A program made the translations under genes and the position numbers. The notes under the pieces were generated by a model that saw only the letters and a program-made list of their open reading frames with translations, had not been told where the DNA came from and made no database searches. From assembly GCA_963691815.1 (NCBI GenBank), contig OY829668.1, forward strand, positions 1,598,531 through 1,662,530: a stretch of 64,000 nucleotides of DNA, in the 5' to 3' direction. The stretch is from Echiichthys vipera (Eukaryota; Chordata; Actinopteri; Perciformes; Trachinidae). Below are positions 23,401 to 34,158 of the stretch, one piece after another (within the stretch, counting starts at the first letter, position 1; each line of letters opens with the position of its first letter).

Positions 23401-25550
23401 ATTCAGCAGGTGTGTAGTTTAAAACCTCAAAGTCCCAGTCCTTGTAAGAGGCAAAACCCTGGTACATGTCAAACATTTCTTTGGTGAACTGCTGACAGAT
23501 GTCACCTGAAAACCACATTAACAGATATTAGGAAACCATAGTGTACTGTTGTTATTGATGCAGGCCTGAGCCAATGATTAAACACCAGCATCTACATAAA
23601 AGCATATCCAAACAGTTTGCATGATCTCGTACCTCCTGTTGTCCGTCCTGACACGACCTCCAGCACAATGTCACTGGAGTCAAGAGGGTCGACGGGCACA
23701 AGAGCTTTGATCAACTGGAGAGAAAGAAGATTCACTCATTGACTCACTCACTTCCACACACACACACACACACACATCTGATCACTGTGCCTCTGTGTTC
23801 TTACGTCTTTTCTTAAGGCTAAAATCTTGCAGGAGATTTGCGCTTCCTCGTCTCTCAACAGCTGGGTCAGTTGTTCATCCTCATCCTTGTGACCGGCTGA
23901 GCCTGAGTCAGGAAGAGGGGGAAGCAGAGCGTTGTATTTATCATATATATATATATTATAGTGGCTTTAACACGTATACACGGTGATTTTAAATTTGGAT
24001 TTGAGAGTTTTTGTATAGAATTTGAATGTGGTCGAGCAGTGGTTCTCAAACTTTGTCCTTCACGTGAACCCTCAGAAAATATCAGGCTCTCTCCAGTACA
24101 ATGTAAACACACAGCAGCCGACACTTTTCAGCTGCGGACAGGAAGGTTTAATCAATCAGAAGATTATTTACTGTTGAGTGTCTTCAGCCACAGCCACTCT
24201 GTATGAAAGGGGCATCAGAACTGACATGTCAGTGTTTTAAAACCAATCATTTTACCTGCGCTTACTCTCTCCCATCACAGTTTGAACATGAACGTGACTA
24301 CGCAACAGGCTGAGATTTCCCAAGGTCAAATTCAAGCACTTTTAAGCTCCATTTTCAGGCTCTTCCGGCAGCCTACAGCTGTGGTACATTACATATTTCC
24401 ACGAATACACTAAAAAATTGTTATTTCACTTTTTTTCTCATTAAAAACCACGTTTAAAGAGATGATATTATGTTATTTCGTAACACCAGAAGGAGAAGAA
24501 ATAACATTTTCTATAACTTTTTGTATTTGTTGATACAATTTAAAGCATTGAAGTAATTTATCCAATAAAATTCAAGCATTTTCAAGGATTTCAAGCACCG
24601 GCACAACCCTTGAAAATTCAAGAAGCTTTATTTATCCCGAGGGAAATGATTGTGCAACAGTTTCAACACAAAGATGGGAAAGGATCAGAGTAACAATAAG
24701 CATAAAAACATAAATCAAATAAAAAAGAAAGCTAACGTAAAATAAATCAAACAATTAACTAATATGACAAAGTGCAAGGGACATTGTGGTTAAACACAGG
24801 TTTATACAATATACAACAATACGCAGCGTGCACTTTAGCAGCAGATTAAATAAAATAAGTACAAACTAAAGAAGTGATAACAGTGTTAAAGTGTAGCAGC
24901 ATTTCTTACTGAACTAAGTTACAGTAAAGTACAGTAAAGTGTAGCAGCAAAGGAAATGCTAAGGTTATTTTAAATTAAAAACTTTACAGACTATTTTATG
25001 CATTTAGTAATGAATGTTTGTTCCTTTTTTATTTTGGAGATGCCTTCAAGCACCACCAGTGGAACAAGCACCACAGTTTGAGAACCAGAGCAGTAGATAT
25101 ATACTGATTTCTTTCATATGTGCATTTGTGAGTGACTTAAATAAATGACTCACTGTGCAGAGCTGAAGTGACTTCCTCGAGGTCCTCCGTGGCTTGTTGC
25201 GTCCTCTCAAACACATGAGCCAGAGGCAGCAGCTCTGTGTGTTTGTGCATGAGCACTTTCCTGTCTGACTCGCTCAGGTGTGCATACTGTAACTTCCTGC
25301 TGGTGTCCGTGAACTCCTCCATGAGCTGCCGGAGATGCCTCTGCACACACTCGGTGTTATACAAGTCCCCCAAGTCACTGTGGCAGAGGCGCTTTGGTGC
25401 TACCGTGCCCCAGCGCTGCACCTGTGAGGTGTTAGCATGTTTCAGGGGGCTGTGTCCTGAGGGTGTCCTCCATCCTGCTCCTCTTCCTCTGCTGCTGTGA
25501 ACCACACGGCTGCACGGAGAGCACAGTCGAGACCACACACCGACGAGCAT
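20494..25550 (-). CDS. mtrf1: Mitochondrial translational release factor 1, 9 coding exons, 443 aa
   Basis: Class I peptide chain release factor of the mitochondrion; recent work assigns mtRF1 to non-standard AGA/AGG stop codons, while mtRF1a handles UAA/UAG. Exons: 25154-25550, 23805-23902, 23633-23714, 23398-23505, 22483-22655, 22281-22398, 22049-22185, 20718-20816, 20494-20613; phases agree and total 1332 bp, and human is 445 aa. The first residues (MLVGVWSRLC, arginine- and serine-rich) suit a mitochondrial transit peptide. The GAGGQ peptidyl-hydrolysis motif is at about 305-309, in RSRGAGGQSVNTT; serine follows GGQ where histidine is common. The codon-recognition region reads RIPEVGLSSRMQRIHTG (about 258-274), the insertion that marks mtRF1 against mtRF1a. 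The C-terminal helix ends in ESSTVRPPAS. Its 5' end faces ccdc122. Confidence 0.95.
20900..21970 (+). mobile_element. L2-like LINE, 3' end, degenerate
   Basis: The plus strand encodes, with frame breaks, LHWLPVRFRIDFKIL, KARQGLAPEYISD, ARAPRLWND and later LPKTHFYKLAF, a series typical of the end of ORF2 in fish L2/CR1-clade LINEs. The 3' UTR ends GGTGCTTTACAAATAAAGTT. Between about 21185 and 21580 the coding match is lost, probably an insertion or decay. It lies in the mtrf1 intron 20817-22048, antisense to mtrf1. Confidence 0.8.
22850..23215 (-). mobile_element. tRNA-derived SINE-like element with a 25-G run
   Basis: On the minus strand a Pol III B-box-like GGTTCGAATCC (near 23160-23170) lies near the right end; the body contains TTTGCATGTTCTCCCTGTG and the left end an ATTC/GAAT simple tail at 22846-22866. 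This is a very common teleost repeat. A run of 25 G occupies 22896-22920. It is in an mtrf1 intron. A shorter copy lies at 59180-59262. Confidence 0.75.
23221..23325. repeat. Dispersed fish repeat fragment
   Basis: TTGGACTGACAAAACAAGAAA and CTGACATTTTATAGCCCAAAT belong to a family also glimpsed at 47195-47260 and 61775-61830 (GGACTGTTGGTC motif). Class unknown. In an mtrf1 intron. Confidence 0.5.
24325..24610 (-). mobile_element. Dispersed hAT-like repeat, copy C
   Basis: Shares TCAAATTCAAGCACTTT, ACAGCTGTGGTACATTACAT and TTTCAAGGATTTCAAGCAC with the elements at 13375 and 27716. It is followed by a fish-type repeat with TTTATTTATCCCGAGGGAAA (about 24626-24645). In the first mtrf1 intron. Confidence 0.7.
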
Positions 25551-25629
25551 TTAGCTTCATTTAGAGAGCAGGGAGGAAAGTAAACAAGCCGTTAACATGC
25601 GTGTTCTTCAAGTCTTTACAGGTTATGTC

Positions 25630-25692
25630 ACACTTCTGTCTTCTTCTGTCTTCTTCTGTCTTCTTCTTCTTCTTCTTCTTCTTCTTCTTCTT
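25630..25692. repeat. (TTC)n / GAA triplet tract upstream of mtrf1
   Basis: Starts as three CTTCTTCTGT units and becomes a pure TTC run of about eleven triplets; on the mtrf1 sense strand it is GAA. It is only about 100 bases upstream of the mtrf1 ATG, in the promoter or 5' UTR. Confidence 0.9.
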
Positions 25693-25974
25693 CTCCTCTC
25701 GTTGTTGTGTGCATTACTGCCACCAACTGGTCTGCAGTGTGGCTCAAATAACCTTCTAACTTTTATTAACATTTAACATTTATTTTGATTGATCTCCGAT
25801 AAGAAATGTTTTTCAATTGCTTTACTTTCTATTTATGTTCTGTTTGTATCCTTTATTTTGAATATAAGAAATGCTACGCACAGTTCCAAGAGCAACAACT
25901 TTTGTCATTGCATTAGCTTATTTGTATTGTATTTTGCACTTGCAATAAAAAAAATAAAAACGTATACTAACAAA

Positions 25975-26375
25975 AGAAACAATACAAAAAATAAACATCA
26001 TTAAAATCATTTAAAAAATGATAATAATCACAATAATAATAAACGAAACAAAACAACAAAATGAATATAATTAAAATAAATTTAAAAATGATAATCACAA
26101 TAATAATAATAATAATAAACGAAACAACAAAATAAACAATTAAAATAAATTTAAAAATGATAATCACAATAATAATCAACGAAACAACAAAAAAATGAAT
26201 ATAATTAAAATTAATTTAAAAATGATAATCACAATAATAATAGTAATATAAAAGAAACAACAAAATAAACAATTAAAATAAATTTAAAAATGATAATAAT
26301 CACAATAATAATAATAAACGAAACAAAACAAAAAATAAACGTCATTAAAATAGATAAATAGAAAATGATAATAAA
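25975..26375. repeat. AT-rich minisatellite, about six units of 60-70 bp
   Basis: The unit contains AAAATGATAATCACAATAAT, AAACGAAACAACAAAAT and AATTAAAATAAATTT and recurs about six times with length variation in its AAT and ACA parts. It separates the mtrf1 and ccdc122 promoter regions. Confidence 0.9.
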
Positions 26376-26685
26376 GCATTAAGAGAGACCGGAAGTGGTT
26401 TGGGAAATGAGATCGATGAGAAGCAGTGCATTCTGGGAGTGTAGTTTTATCGTATCGGCGGCAGTTAACTCTAATTACATAAACAAAGAGCTTATAATAT
26501 AAGAATGAAACCAATGTTTATTAAAAAGGGTAACAAACAATTGGTTCCATTAAGTCAAATGTCATATGTACAGTTGTATAAACACTCAAATACCAATTTT
26601 ATTGTTAGCTTAACCTCGCGGTGCATATTAGTTACCATGGTCACCTTTGCTATAGCAACCAACTTTAAGCTAACTGATGTCAGAA

Positions 26686-29600
26686 ATGTCAAACCTGAAC
26701 GCTAGAGCGGGTGAAGATGGTAAGAAATTAACTCACTAGCTATATAGATATAGTTAAACATGCTTATTGACAATAAATAAAATACATGAATAAATAAAAA
26801 TAACCCTGTACTGTGTGTCTATATGACATTTGGAAATGCAACAGCTAACTTCTCGGTTCACTTATAAATGAGCTAACTACATTTACGTTCAGCTGGTTAA
26901 ACTCGGACTTTAATACACTTTCATAAACTGTCCATCAGGAACACAGGAGAAGTCGGGGTTTTCACTAAAAAAGGCAGTGGAGGATGTGAGCCAACACAGC
27001 TGTGCCCAGACCGAGGCCCTGAGAGAGAAGCAGAGGACACTCAGCTGCCTGCAGGTTCATCTTTACTCTGTTTATTCAAACTAACCCTGGTTATAAACCA
27101 AGCTATTCTCTCCACTTAAAAGTGTTCACACTAGCTGTTATTATTGTTCTCTAACAGTGGTATCAACAGTAACAGAGAGCTTGTATTAGAGGTACAAGTA
27201 GTTGGTACCACAGTGGAAGTGTTGCCATGAATAGATGCATCATACATGGCATTGAAATACTACAAATATGCTGGTTTTATTTAACATATCCGGTTGTTAA
27301 GTCTGACGTAACACCCTTTCAAAATACGATTTCCGGATCCAAATGCTCCATTGAAACAAAACAGACAACGGTCGAACATGTGAACATCACCTCGATCACC
27401 TCTTTCATCAGTTAGACATCTTTTTCATCGATAAGAAAGAGGTCAAATGACAATTATGTTGTCTTTTTAAAAACTCTGATCTTTTCAGACAACGGGGAAC
27501 ACAGCACTGCAGTGTTGCAGAAATACGAGGCTCTGTACAGCTTGGACCCGGAAATCATGTTTTGAAAGGGTGTTACGTCACGTCTTAACAGCCAGATAGC
27601 CACAATTGTGTTGTACCTGGTACTCTGCCCACAGGGCTGAATTTTCAGAAATGTTGCTGGGTATTACAATTTGCATGATAATGAGTGGGGTGTGCGTGCA
27701 GGGTTTAATATAATACAGTGTTCGTACAGGTGCTGGAAATCCTTGAAAATGCTTGAATTTTGGATAAATTGCTTAAAATTGTATCCGCATTTCTTCCACA
27801 AAACAAATAGCAATAGCAAAGGAATTTATTTCTTAACCTTCTGTTTTGTCAACACACCATTTTAGTTGTTAATAGCATAATACCATCTCTTGTTATGTGA
27901 TAACAAAAAAAGTTAAATAATAACTCAATTCAATTTAATTCAATTTTATTTATGGTGCCAAATCATAACAAAAGTTATCTCAGGACACTTTACAAACTAG
28001 GTAAGGCCACACTCTATGACTTATTTATGATTTACACAGACCCAACAATTACTTGGCAACGAAAACCTTCCCTATAACAGACAGGAACGTCAGACAGACC
28101 CAGCTCTGTGGAGGACGGACATCTGTCTGCACCGGAGAGAGGAAGAAAAGGAGAGAGAAAGAGAGAACAGACGGACAGAGACAGACACAAAGACAGAGAC
28201 AGACACACTTCCAGTAACTATAATAATATCTATAGTAATGTGAATATGACTTATATGTTATGGCAGTTAATACAGCAGAATGTTAGAAACAAGCACAGCT
28301 TAGGTTATAGATTACAATAGTAGCAGGAAGCGTCATGCAGTTAGTAATAGTTTTCAATATTTATGTATTCGTAGAAAAATGCAATTTACCACAGCTGTAA
28401 GGTGCTGGAATAGCTTGAAAATTAACCTTGAATTTGATCTTGGAAAAAGTGTATGAACTCTGACAATATGTGGTACAAAATGTCCTACTTAATATGTAGT
28501 TTTTGCACATCAAAATGTTCCTATTAAGGAATAAATATGTAAGGAATAGACAGGTTGGCTACTTAAAGAGCTGTGAGAGTGTCTCATTTCAAAGGCCTTT
28601 GCATCACAAACAAATATTTATTTGCACTGATTGGAACATTTTGTTTTACCCCCTTTGCCAGGCAACTCTTTGTGAGGTTGAGAAGAAAGGTGAGATGGCA
28701 GAGCAGGAGCTGAGAGCTACAGCGAGGGAAACCCTAATGCTGGAGGGCGAGATGGAGCACCTGGAGCGGCAGGCAAAAGTTCTGCATGATCGCTGTGCAT
28801 CCATCAGCAGGGAAAACACACAACTCCAGAGTGGTATGAGCGAGGAGGAGGAGAAGGCTCGCATGGCAAAAGCCCTGTTCAACACTTACAGAAACAAGAT
28901 GGAGGGTCACAGAGCAGCTTTGCTGCATGAGGCGAGCCAGACGGTGGCCCATAAAGAGTTGGAGGAGAAGAAAGCGCTGGTCAGGGTGCTGACACAGAAG
29001 AAAGAGGAGCTGAAGGTGGATTTGGAGAATCCCAATGGAAACACAGCGCAGATGGCAAAGGTGGAGGATATAACCTGGATGATATATTGAGATTTTAAAC
29101 ATCACATATCTGACACCCCATCCTTTTCTTTGCTGCAGAGTGAGATTGATGTTCTGAAGGGGCAGATCTCTAAGACGAGGGAGACTATAGCTGAGATGAG
29201 ACAGAAAGTGCAAAAAGAGTTTGAGACTCATACGCAGATAAAGAAAGACATAGAGGTATTTAGCCCCGGATCATTATTTGAGTTCCCGTTTTATAACCAA
29301 TGAAAACTCCTCAAACTGAATTTCCCCTTTTGTGTTTCCTCTCCTTCAGATCCAGAACAGGCGCTATGAAGCCATAGTCAAGCGCCTCCGCTGCCAGCTG
29401 AGCAGGGCCCAGGCTGGCCACAGGTAAAAAAACAAGTGCTGATACCATGGATATTCAAGAACTGCTCATCCAGTCCACTTCAAACTTAATACTGCACTCT
29501 CTCGGGTCCTCAGTGATACCTGTCTGTTGTGTGAAGTTGATTGGTTGAATGGTTCTCGAGATTAAACACAGACAGATTCACAGTGATTACTTTATAGTTA

Positions 29601-29816
29601 GATTTAAAAGGGCTAATCTCTCTTTTTCATTCTTTGGAATTAAACTTGGAGGTAAATTGCTCCCGTTGCAGTAATGTTGCACATATTAAACGCTGCCAAA
29701 CTGTGTCTGCTTCACCCAGGCAAATGTCTGAAGATGTCTACCACATGGAGAGGCAGCTAGCTGAGCTCAAAGGGCAGCTGAAGTCATCTCAGGACTCATC
29801 GGTCAGTGGTCATTAA
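26686..29816 (+). CDS. ccdc122: Coiled-coil domain-containing protein 122, 6 coding exons, 278 aa
   Basis: Function poorly known. Exons: 26686-26719, 26939-27054, 28662-29060, 29139-29255, 29350-29423, 29720-29816; all boundaries are GT/AG, phases agree and total 837 bp, and the human protein is about 273 aa. After a short N-terminus (MSNLNARAGEDG) nearly the whole protein is alpha-helical coiled coil rich in E, K, Q, R and L, with VEDVSQHSCAQTEALREKQ early, a 133-codon central exon (ATLCEVEKKG to GNTAQMAK), then SEIDVLKGQISKTRE, IQNRRYEAIVKRLRCQL and a final heptad run ending SSVSGH. No signal peptide or membrane segment. I assign the name by overall pattern, length and synteny with mtrf1 and tsc22d1. 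The ETS, ZNF143 and RFX-like motifs just upstream suit a broadly expressed, possibly ciliated-cell gene. The start was chosen as the only ATG giving a phase-correct join to exon 2. Confidence 0.85.
27290..27594. mobile_element. Inverted-repeat (TIR-like) element in ccdc122 intron 2
   Basis: Left arm 27290-27342 and right arm 27541-27594 are near-perfect inverse complements; both carry GACGTAACACCCTTTCAAAA and GATTTCCGG. The spacer of about 200 bases has no coding frame. It looks like a non-autonomous DNA transposon, or a fragment of one whose outer ends I could not define. Confidence 0.8.
27716..28462 (+). mobile_element. hAT-like non-autonomous element carrying a nested insertion
   Basis: Left end CAGTGTTCGTACA and right end TGTATGAACTCTG are inverted repeats with two mismatches, in the hAT style (CAG start). 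The internal sequence matches the copies at 13375, 17440 and 24325. A different repeat (27925-28240) is inserted in the middle. Flanking 8-bp duplications are not clear. In ccdc122 intron 2. Confidence 0.75.
27925..28240. repeat. Dispersed teleost repeat (CAATTCAATTTTATTTA family), copy 1
   Basis: Almost the same sequence as 41515-41850, with shared TTATCTCAGGACACTTTACA, ACAGACAGGAACGTCAGACA and a purine-rich GAGA tail. It interrupts the hAT-like element. Class not known to me. Confidence 0.85.
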
Positions 29817-30830
29817 TCTGCAGTGTCAGGCTTCTCTAAACTGGATAAACACTGTTTATGATTCTGATTGTTCTGTTATCAGATTGAATGTAAGCCTGTA
29901 GCTTTTATGGGTCCATTTGTTTAGGACTTAATGCTGTTACTGTAACTGAACAGCTGGGGGCAGCAGTGTCAACTAAATGTGTTTCACTTTATCACGAAAC
30001 CCTCACCTAGACTCTTACACAGTACTTTGATATTTCCATTATTGCTTTATGTGTTCTTTTAAATGCACAAGTTTTGTCAGCAGTATTAAAATATTTGCCT
30101 GTTAGCACATTATTTGATTTCCTTTGATAACAGGACAGCACGCACTTCCTGCAGCTCTTCTGAGACTAAATGAGGGCAACATCAGCAGTGCCAGTGCGTG
30201 GGATGGGATTTTAGGTCGGGCGATGACAGTTAATCGGTTTGTCCAGTCAGTGTCCACAACAACGACCTGTGTAGAACAGAAGCCAAGTGTCTACTCTAAC
30301 TGTCGATGCGATGGTGTTTTGGTACACGCTGTTCCAGCTTCCGCTTCACTGGGTCGCCTGACGGTCTGCGAGGTGACAGTCCTAGTGCTGGCTAACAAGG
30401 GCGTGACTGTACTGCCATACGTGCCATAACTCGAGAAAAACAGTTAAACAATGAAAATTGTTGTCACGCCTGTGTAGTTAGAAGAAAAATAAATTGCGTG
30501 GGGACTTTTTTGTGCAGAATTTGGTTGCCTATCATCTGCAGAGATGATTTGTGTGTGTGTGTACCAGTTTTCCAAAAAACACCTCACCCACTAAATAACA
30601 AATCAAACAATTTCAATACTTATGCATGCAACTATTTGACATTTAAAACAATAATTCCATGAAATATTTGTGGTAGGTATTGAGCAGCAAACTGTGTAGT
30701 AACCCATAGTACCTACCACTTTAATATACAACCAGGGAGTGTGGTTGAATGTGTGTGAGGTGAAGGACAACATGTGATGAAATACCCAAAAGTCAGGAGT
30801 GTTTTCATTATCCACTCAACCACTAATTGT
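29817..30830 (+). other. ccdc122 3' UTR and flank
   Basis: An AATAAA at 30488-30493 is a plausible polyadenylation signal 670 bases after the stop. The stretch before it has no convincing coding frame; a 101-codon open frame at 30124-30429 has no recognisable similarity. A short TG tract lies at 30550-30561. Confidence 0.45.
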
Positions 30831-33800
30831 ACTTTAGTGGGCTATTTCCTTTAAGGTGCACTTGGGGAGTCTATCCAGCCAGCCTGGCTGTCTGCTTCAC
30901 CGCAGCACTGCTCCGTCTGGCTGACCTTATTAGCGTGCACAATGTCGGACAGCAAAGCGTCCCAAAACATCCAAACACAGTTCAGTATATATCGAAGCAA
31001 ACTGCAGTGTCGTAGGCGGAGGGGATTTTACTCTCCCTCTTTGTAGCGCTCACATCGGAAGGTACAAGCACGTGCCAGTACGCTCCAAACAGCGTGACCT
31101 TTTAAAAGACACAAGACATTTCTTTTTTAACCCCTTACCTCACGACATTTTATTTTTGTCACATAAAAAACACTTTATTCTCATAATATGGACAAAAAGC
31201 TGACGAGACTCTTCTTTGTTGCGGCCACGGTAATGCGAGTTTGACATTGTCAAGCGTAAGATGCACACAAAAGTTCCTTGCAGTGAGTCACTTTGTGAAA
31301 AAACAAATGCCATTCATATCCTCCCAATCCAGTCTAATTAGACCAAATTGATTATGGACTGAATTTAACAGCAGCCTTCTACCACGTGCTGCTTTTATTT
31401 ATTTGGCTGTGACACGTTTGTCTACTCCGGTTTGGCATCAACCTTCACAGTCAAACACAATTGGCTGCTGAAGTGGAGAACACAGAGGGGGAGTTTGGGG
31501 ATTAAACTAAATAAACAGATCAAATGATCACAATTTAGAGTTTTCTTCCGGTAAAAATATATAAAAAAACAAACTCATGGGCCATTTTTTTACCTCTATG
31601 AGGACAAATCTATGATATATTGTTAAAAATGGTAGTTTATTCATTTAAAACTGTCCTGCCTTCCTTTGAGAAACATCCCTTTCATCACGTGTTCACCTTT
31701 TAATAAATAGGTACGGCAATAAAAGTGCTCGGCAAACTTTCACATCGACTGAGAAGCTCTCACTACAATCACAGCAAACATGTTTTCTCCTTCCTGGCAT
31801 GGATGGTTGCATGAAGACTGTTCTACTCAAGCTATAAATCATCGCCCTTGTTATATAAGTAGAATGACAACCTGTAATTTCATATCCCGGTCACTGCTGT
31901 ATTTTGTTTTACACAGCCGCAGCTCTGCATACCTCCCACTGAGGTTGTGCTCCATCTTGTGCGTGAATAAGTGTGTCTGATTGGCACGTTAATGGGTGCC
32001 TGCACCTCCTGTGGCATGCTGCCCTTGTTGTTGCACAAAGGCAAAAACAGCTGACCTGCAGTGTGTGAAAAAATGGCTACGTGCATGCCTCCAGTCTTGT
32101 GTTGTGTTGTGCGTAGCAAATTCCTGAACTCTTCCTACAGTAGGTCAAGGTGCAGAGTTTGGCACAGCAGCCATCACAGTGGTGCAAGTGTAAAACAGAG
32201 CTCACATACCGCGGGAGTGTGTTAGAAGTCAGTCAGAAGAAAAATCCTCCACTTATGAAAACATGCCTTCTTTAAGTGTCGTCACTCATCTGTCTGTACG
32301 GCTCGCATTCCTTACAGATGCCTATCTGCTACTGTAGCTCCGGCACCTGACATTTAACTCCTACTTTGGCTGCGTTCTCACAGTAAAGCACATCAGGGGA
32401 GCGAGTTATCTGGTAAGGCGTCCCCAGCAGCCTCATCTCACGACATGGCAAATGAATAACACGGCAATTTCTTGAGTCGTTTCACATGTTATCATTATCG
32501 CTTTGCATTTTTTGCTTTTCATGTCTCATTTTACAGCATTTAGTTGCAACACATCGCCATTCCTCAACCAGAAACATTCAGAAGAGTCACCCCTCTCCAT
32601 TTATTATATCCACTATCCACTTATTATAGACAGTATTATACTACATTTGAATAATTTATGGCTCTATATTATATTGATATTCTATTCTACGTTATAAAGC
32701 TGCCGTATAATGTATAATGTTACATCGTACATTGAGTTAAACTATATATAATGTGATTTATATCCGAGGCACAGAGTTAGGGTTACATCTCAACACTTAT
32801 CAGTTCAAATTTCATCTGTGCGTTGACGCCTGCACAGTGATGTCGTTGAGCTTACACATGCCATGTGTGCTATCTATACACCCTCCCACGAAAAAACCTA
32901 GAGACGACAGAGAAAATCAATATTAACCCAAAGGGATTCAGTGTGCTGTTATAAAAAGACAAGCTAAACTTTGACTAATCATTTGAGCTCATCTGACTCC
33001 CACCCAGCAGCTGGTGAGTGGTGGGTGGCGCGTCACCGCAACTGACTCAAGTGTGTGTATGTACACAATCCGCTGTGTGCATAAACACACTGAGTAAGGT
33101 TTTCCTCAGTGACGTCAGCCGTTCAACTCACAGAAAAAAAGGTTGGATGAGCTTTACGAGAACATGATACACTTGAAATACGCCCAAAACGACCATCTTC
33201 CCTCCTCTCCGTGTCAGGAGAGAATAGAAGATTAGTTGTCTTTTGATCTCAGAAAGATGAAGGATCAAGCCCCAAAGAAACCTATATTGCACTGCTAATA
33301 GTAATTGTTTCACTGCGGCTTCAAGAAGCTTAGTGCCTCATAGACCCCCTCAGGCAACAGCTCAGTCAACTTGAATATGGCTTTCCCCCGAGAGACCCGA
33401 GAGAGTTTATTTACCGTCCTTTGTTTGCTCAAGTAATTACTGTCTCTGTAAAGATATCCAGACAACTCTAAGAGGTCCCGTCACACAAAGCTGACTAATC
33501 CTGACGTATGAAACGGGTCCCTCGTCTGTGTTTGTGCAGGGAGGCTGTAGTTTGTGTGTGGATAGCCAAATTAAAAAGAAGACAGGAGGGGGTATCCCTC
33601 AGACGGTAGAGCCGAACACACAGGGGAAAACACTGTGACTCTATAATTGCTCCCACTGGTTCTCGTGAGACTAAACAACACCAGCCTGCCAGTTTACAGA
33701 CAAAACCTGCTGACTTCCAAACAAACTGTAAACATCCTGCCTCAGTTTCACGTTGCTTTAGCATGCTCAGATATGCAGTAATAACCGCCAGTACGTGATT

Positions 33801-34121
33801 CACCCATGACTAAAATCTTAATTCTTTCAACAAGCCCACTGGGTGGGACACAAGGGCGTGTATTCTCCACAGGTCGATAGCTGTGTCCTTTAACTGTACA
33901 CAGAAACCAGGTAAAGGTGATCAGAGCTATTTTCGGGTGTGGTTGGGCATTAGCGTGAGGAATGTTTTGATTTGCACAGGCATGAAGTGCTCCACAGTGT
34001 GAGTGTGTCAGGAATGTGGGATGAAAGAACTGAGAGAGTGTGACACATCCAAAAGGTTTCGCTCAACTCCAGGAAATAGCCCAGGCCGAAAATAGATGTA
34101 ATAAACAAAACCTTTAACCCG

Positions 34122-34158
<37 letters not shown>

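Larger units (their letters stand above)
25551..26685. promoter_or_regulatory. Divergent mtrf1/ccdc122 intergenic region with promoter motifs
   Basis: Head-to-head spacer of 1.1 kb. Near ccdc122 there is an ETS site ACCGGAAGTG (26388-26397), a ZNF143/STAF-type site TGCATTCTGGGAGTGTAGTT (26427-26446) and two RFX X-box-like palindromes, GTTACCATGGTCAC (26631-26644) and TTTGCTATAGCAACC (26646-26660). The middle holds AT-rich tandem repeats (25975-26375) and the mtrf1 side holds a TTC tract (25660-25692). The motifs were matched to consensus by eye. Confidence 0.6.

Noticed and set aside
25967..26514. Minus-strand hydrophobic open frames rich in Ile, Phe and Tyr
   Set aside because: They come from the AT-rich tandem repeat; no conserved start, no homology.
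27488..27560. Possible exon after TTTTCAG at 27487 in ccdc122 intron 2
   Set aside because: It overlaps the right arm of an inverted-repeat element and has no proper donor; skipping it gives a phase-correct, continuous coiled coil.
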